From: an uncultured Veillonellaceae bacterium
GTDB lineage: Bacteria > Bacillota > Negativicutes > Selenomonadales > Selenomonadaceae
Length of the DNA: 36,937 bases
Reading direction: 5' to 3'
Assembly: GCA_900315615.1 (NCBI GenBank)
Contig: OMZT01000071.1
Coordinates: 1-36,937 of the forward strand
Shown in pieces: positions 34,367 to 36,937 of this stretch (the first letter of the stretch is position 1; the number at the start of each line of letters is the position of its first letter). The notes beneath the pieces are model-generated. The model searched no databases. It had not been told where the DNA came from and worked only from the letters and a program-made list of their open reading frames with translations. The position numbers and the translations under genes were made by a program.

Positions 34367-34681
34367 ATGAGCACACAAATGGGGGAACGCATAGCCAAGC
34401 TGCTGCGCGATAAAAACCTACCGCAGCAGGAACTGGCCAGGCGCATTGGCGTCACCAAGGCGACAGTTTCACGTTATCTGTCCGGGGAGCGCGAGCCCAA
34501 GCCGGAAACACTGGCCAATATTGCCACGGCCTTGCACACGACCTCAGACTATCTGCTGGGTATAGAAAAGGAAGGTGAATACAGCCACATCCACATCAAA
34601 CGGATTATCGCGCGCAACGCCGACCAGATGACGGCCGCAGAAAAGCGCGAACTGATTGCAGCCCTGTTAGGAGATGAATAA
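34367..34681 (+). CDS. XRE family transcriptional regulator (phage/ICE-type repressor)
   Basis: A 104-residue DNA-binding protein. Residues about 5-62 form an HTH_3 domain: RIAKLLRDKNLPQQELARRIGVTKATVSRYLSGEREPKPETLANIATAL, with the recognition helix around TKATVSRYL, then DYLLGI as in Cro/CI-like repressors. A short helical C-terminus (ITAAEKRELIAALL type) could mediate dimerisation. ATG at 34367 follows GAGGGGGT. It is followed 2 bp on by an ImmA/IrrE protease; such pairs control mobile elements, where the protease removes the repressor after damage (known for ICEBs1). Higher GC than the genes to the left. Confidence 0.9.
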   Translation: MSTQMGERIAKLLRDKNLPQQELARRIGVTKATVSRYLSGEREPKPETLANIATALHTTSDYLLGIEKEGEYSHIHIKRIIARNADQMTAAEKRELIAALLGDE

Positions 34682-34683
34682 CT

Positions 34684-35235
34684 TTGTCTATCCGACTGAC
34701 CAGTCGCCGGTGCGAGGAAATCAAACGGATTGTCGTCCGCATGTACCGGCGCTACCACATCTACAGTATCCCGATTAACGGCTTTGAACTTGCTGCCAAA
34801 ATGTGCATTAAAGTCATGCCCTATTCCGCTTTCCCCGCGTCAAAAAGAAAGCTTATGCTTAAACAGAGCAAAGACGGCTTTTCCGTCCTGTTTGACACGG
34901 GGAAATGGCACATTTACTACAACGATGATATGCCCTTCGGCCGCATAAACAACACCATTATGCACGAGATAGGGCATATCACCCTCGACCATACAGAAGA
35001 CAGTGAACTGGCCGAAAAAGAGGTCAACTTCTTTGCCAAGTACGCACTGGTGCCGCCGGTGCTGCTGGAACGCCTCAGCGACCAGTCTGTTGAAAATATT
35101 GCTACTGTGTTCGGCGTCAGCCTAGAGGCAGCCTATAACGCCAAACGCTATTACTGGAAATGGCTGCACTTTGGAGGTGAGGCCTATACGCCATATGAGT
35201 CGGAAACAATGAAACTGTTTAAAACCGTCGGCTAA
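34684..35235 (+). CDS. ImmA/IrrE family metalloprotease
   Basis: A 183-residue putative zinc protease with the HExxH motif (HEIGH, 94-98, in NNTIMHEIGHITLDH) and a downstream acidic EKEVNFFAKYAL stretch that supplies the third ligand in the family. The C-terminal part (QSVENIATVFGVSLEAAYNAKRYY) resembles a small helical binding domain. In ICEBs1 and related elements ImmA cleaves the neighbouring XRE repressor, here the preceding gene, 2 bp away. The start is TTG at 34684, with AGGAG 10 nt upstream within the previous gene. The target is inferred from context. Confidence 0.85.
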   Translation: MSIRLTSRRCEEIKRIVVRMYRRYHIYSIPINGFELAAKMCIKVMPYSAFPASKRKLMLKQSKDGFSVLFDTGKWHIYYNDDMPFGRINNTIMHEIGHITLDHTEDSELAEKEVNFFAKYALVPPVLLERLSDQSVENIATVFGVSLEAAYNAKRYYWKWLHFGGEAYTPYESETMKLFKTVG

Positions 35236-35382
35236 CGGTGGGGCGCATGGTACGAACGCTACAAATCCCGTGCCATATCGAACGAGAGCGCAAATCATGT
35301 ACTATAACACAATGTGGATGTCAATCCTTTTTAAACAAGTCAGGGGGTTCTTCCCAACCTGTCCTTAAAGGAGGTATACACT

Positions 35383-36006
35383 ATGACTTCGTATGAAATC
35401 CGCAATAACCCGCTATTTTTACGCAACGCTTACTTCTCGGACAACGTCTGGGATATTCCATGTATTGAAAAACAGGATCTCAGCCTGCAGCACGTGAGCC
35501 TGATAGCCTACTCCGCGACCAAGGCGCGCGACAGTGCTGAAAATTACCAAAAAGGGGTGCACTTCTTTCTCGACGACTACCGATTCCGCCGCGTGTACAC
35601 ACACCCTGCGGAATCGCTGGGCAGAATCGCGAAATATGCCTTTGCACTGACGCCAGACTCGTCCACCTATACCAACATGCCACGCTGGCGCATAATGGAA
35701 AGCGTGGCTCACAGCCGCTGGTGCGGGGCCTACTGGCAGAGTGAAGGCCTGTTGGTCGTCCCGACCGTCAGCTGGGCGAACCCCAACACATACGACCTGC
35801 GTTTTGCCGGCTTGCCGCGCGGTGGCGTGGTGGCCGTCAGCACGCTGGGTTGCAAAGCGGCCAAAGGCTCTTTCCTCGCGGGCTATCAGGAAATGTTGCG
35901 CCGCCTGCAGCCACGCGCCATTATCTGCTTTGGCAGACCCTTTGCGGAAATGGGTGGGCAGCTGCTCGTAGTCGATTACATCTCACCGCGCAAGGGGGTG
36001 GCCTGA
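35383..36006 (+). CDS. DUF4417 family protein
   Basis: A 207-residue protein matching the DUF4417 family by eye: VHFFLDDYRFRRVYTHPAESL (about 59-79), FALTPDSSTYTNMPRW, HSRWCGAYWQSEGLLVVPTVSW (about 112-133), RGGVVAVSTLGCKA and a Gly-rich end with LRRLQPRAIICFGRPF. Conserved blocks such as DDYRF and GAYWQ suggest an enzyme or nucleotide binder, but no function is known to me. The family is frequent in phages and integrative elements. ATG at 35383 follows AAAGGAGG. A 147-bp gap with no clear promoter separates it from immA. Confidence 0.8.
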   Translation: MTSYEIRNNPLFLRNAYFSDNVWDIPCIEKQDLSLQHVSLIAYSATKARDSAENYQKGVHFFLDDYRFRRVYTHPAESLGRIAKYAFALTPDSSTYTNMPRWRIMESVAHSRWCGAYWQSEGLLVVPTVSWANPNTYDLRFAGLPRGGVVAVSTLGCKAAKGSFLAGYQEMLRRLQPRAIICFGRPFAEMGGQLLVVDYISPRKGVA

Positions 36007-36007
36007 C

Positions 36008-36427
36008 ATGGGCGGACGTGGCAGCAGCTCCGGAATGAGCGTAAAAGGCCTGCCATACGGCACAGAGTTCAAATCCCTTCTGACCTATGGCAACATCAAA
36101 TTTGTGGTCTATAAAGGCGGTGAAACCAAATCGCCGATGGAAACCATGACCAAGCGGCGTGTGTACGTCACCCTCGACCAGCAGGGCGAACCAGCATACA
36201 TCACCTACCACGACGCAAGCAACAAGCGCACAAAACAAATTGACCTGCAGCACGAGCACCAGCACATGCAGCCGCATACACACCACGGCTACTACCACAA
36301 CGAAAACGACACCAAGAAGGGCGCAGCACGCCCTACAGCCAAGGAAAAGAAGCTTGTACAGCTCGTCAACAAAATATGGAAGGAGCGAAAAAAACGTGTT
36401 TGGACCAGATGGCAAGCCCGTCACTAA
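36008..36427 (+). CDS. Phage-type MGGRGSSSG protein with a His-rich segment
   Basis: A 139-residue protein starting MGGRGSSSGM, a start seen on small phage/ICE proteins that often follow DUF4417 or head genes. A beta-rich part (YGTEFKSLLTYGNIKFVVYK, METMTKRRVYVTLDQQG) precedes QIDLQHEHQHMQPHTHHGYY, which has seven His within about 16 residues (82-97) and may bind metal. The C-terminus is basic and helical (AKEKKLVQLVNKIWKERKKRV). It begins 1 bp after the DUF4417 stop (ATG at 36008) and overlaps the next gene. No function is known to me. Confidence 0.65.
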   Translation: MGGRGSSSGMSVKGLPYGTEFKSLLTYGNIKFVVYKGGETKSPMETMTKRRVYVTLDQQGEPAYITYHDASNKRTKQIDLQHEHQHMQPHTHHGYYHNENDTKKGAARPTAKEKKLVQLVNKIWKERKKRVWTRWQARH

Positions 36428-36692
36428 AATGACCTGGCAGGAATTTACGGCATGGCAGAGCTGGGACGAATTCCCCGAAAGAGCCACCGACCCACCGCTG
36501 ACACAGGACTGTGTGTTCTGGCTGCGCGGCAGGCAGTACATCATTACCGGCGTTGGCGGCGGCAAAGCTATCCTGACCTACCCGGAGTGGGAAACCGTGG
36601 CTGCCAGCAAAAACCTGCTGCAGCTGCTCACGGAGCCCGTATGGCAGGGCAAATCCTTCAAAGACCTACTAACTGAAATCCTTTTCACATAA
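36396..36692 (+). CDS. Small mobile-element protein of unknown function
   Basis: A 98-residue acidic protein starting at GTG (36396), with GGAAGGAG about 10 nt upstream inside the previous gene, which it overlaps by 32 bp. It contains MTWQEFTAWQSWDEFPERA, CVFWLRGRQYIITGVGGGKAILTYPEW and KSFKDLLTEILFT. The Trp-rich start and a central beta-hairpin suggest a small folded domain. I do not recognise the family. The same frame is open further upstream to 36159, but that part is antisense-like shadow of the preceding gene. Confidence 0.6.
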   Translation: MFGPDGKPVTKMTWQEFTAWQSWDEFPERATDPPLTQDCVFWLRGRQYIITGVGGGKAILTYPEWETVAASKNLLQLLTEPVWQGKSFKDLLTEILFT

Positions 36693-36937
36693 AACATAAC
36701 CTCTGCAAGCTGCTACCAACAGATACCCGATGTTCTTCAGTGCAGATAGGGTAGAAAAACGAGGACGAGTCCAGCACCACAAGAAAGAAGGCACAAACCA
36801 TGCCGCCACCCAGGCCGAAAGCCCGTTACTCACTGCACACAAAAAAGGCAAAATAAAACGGCCTCACGAACCCTTAAATCAACACACCCAGCCCACGGGT
36901 CATCACGGCCGGGCGGGGTGCGACCTGCTTAGTTTAT
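36693..36937. other. Window end, no confident gene
   Basis: The last 245 bp have no recognised gene. One plus-strand frame opens at ATG 36730 and runs off the window, rich in His, Lys and Gln, but has no ribosome binding site. The final 40 bp are GC-rich with short inverted repeats (GCCC..GGGC). The mobile element presumably continues to the right. Confidence 0.4.

Noticed and set aside
35921-36565. 214-residue minus-strand frame opposite the phage-type genes
   Set aside because: It is the antisense of three well-supported, closely packed plus-strand genes with ribosome sites.
36730-36937. Plus-strand frame open to the window end
   Set aside because: No ribosome site and a biased His/Lys/Gln composition; too little sequence to support it.
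1-36937. tRNA, rRNA or CRISPR array
   Set aside because: No T-loop/acceptor pattern, rRNA motif or spaced direct-repeat series was seen on either strand by eye.

Overview
The window looks like a chromosomal segment of a diderm Firmicute of the Negativicutes (Selenomonas/Mitsuokella-like). Strong purine-rich Shine-Dalgarno sites, frequent TTG starts, a Bacillus-type aroH, a glgC/glgD pair and a YkpA-type ABC-F point to Firmicutes, while a secretin with a PilP-like partner implies an outer membrane. The genus is inference.

Layout: (1) 1-347 is the right part of an internally deleted IS3-family element. (2) 393-4505, minus strand: a housekeeping operon of ABC-F ATPase, UbiB-type kinase, chorismate mutase and RidA. 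(3) 4631-6756, minus: an exported glucosaminidase-like protein and a purine permease. (4) 6914-8895, minus: a PilP-like protein and a secretin with no other pilus or secretion genes nearby. (5) 9167-10194, plus: a TVP38/VTT membrane protein and a small unknown protein. (6) About 10294-10905, plus: a roughly 610-nt non-coding transcription unit with its own promoter(s), several internal helices and an intrinsic terminator; this is the most interesting item. (7) 10957-13976, minus: NhaC antiporter, pyridoxamine kinase and a TatD-associated-type radical SAM protein. (8) serA (minus) and serC (plus) are divergent, supplying serine from 3-phosphoglycerate. (9) 17187-20165, minus: DUF2225, a LmeA/DUF2993-like protein and an exported DUF4127 protein. 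(10) 20289-32365, minus: a full glycogen cluster, glgC-glgD-glgP-glgB-glgA plus a GH13-GH77 fusion, covering ADP-glucose formation, chain elongation, branching, phosphorolysis and debranching/transglycosylation. (11) 32706-33594, minus: a Tat-type exported amidase and a small membrane protein. (12) From about 33.7 kb the DNA changes character: a gene-poor stretch, then plus-strand prophage/ICE-like genes (XRE repressor, ImmA/IrrE protease, DUF4417, a His-rich MGGRGSSSG-type protein and a small ORF) running towards the window edge.

The glycogen cluster has terminator-like hairpins after glgD and glgA, suggesting graded expression, and an inverted repeat upstream of glgC next to a candidate extended -10. 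No tRNA, rRNA or CRISPR array was seen. All family calls are from reading motifs by eye; no database search was possible.
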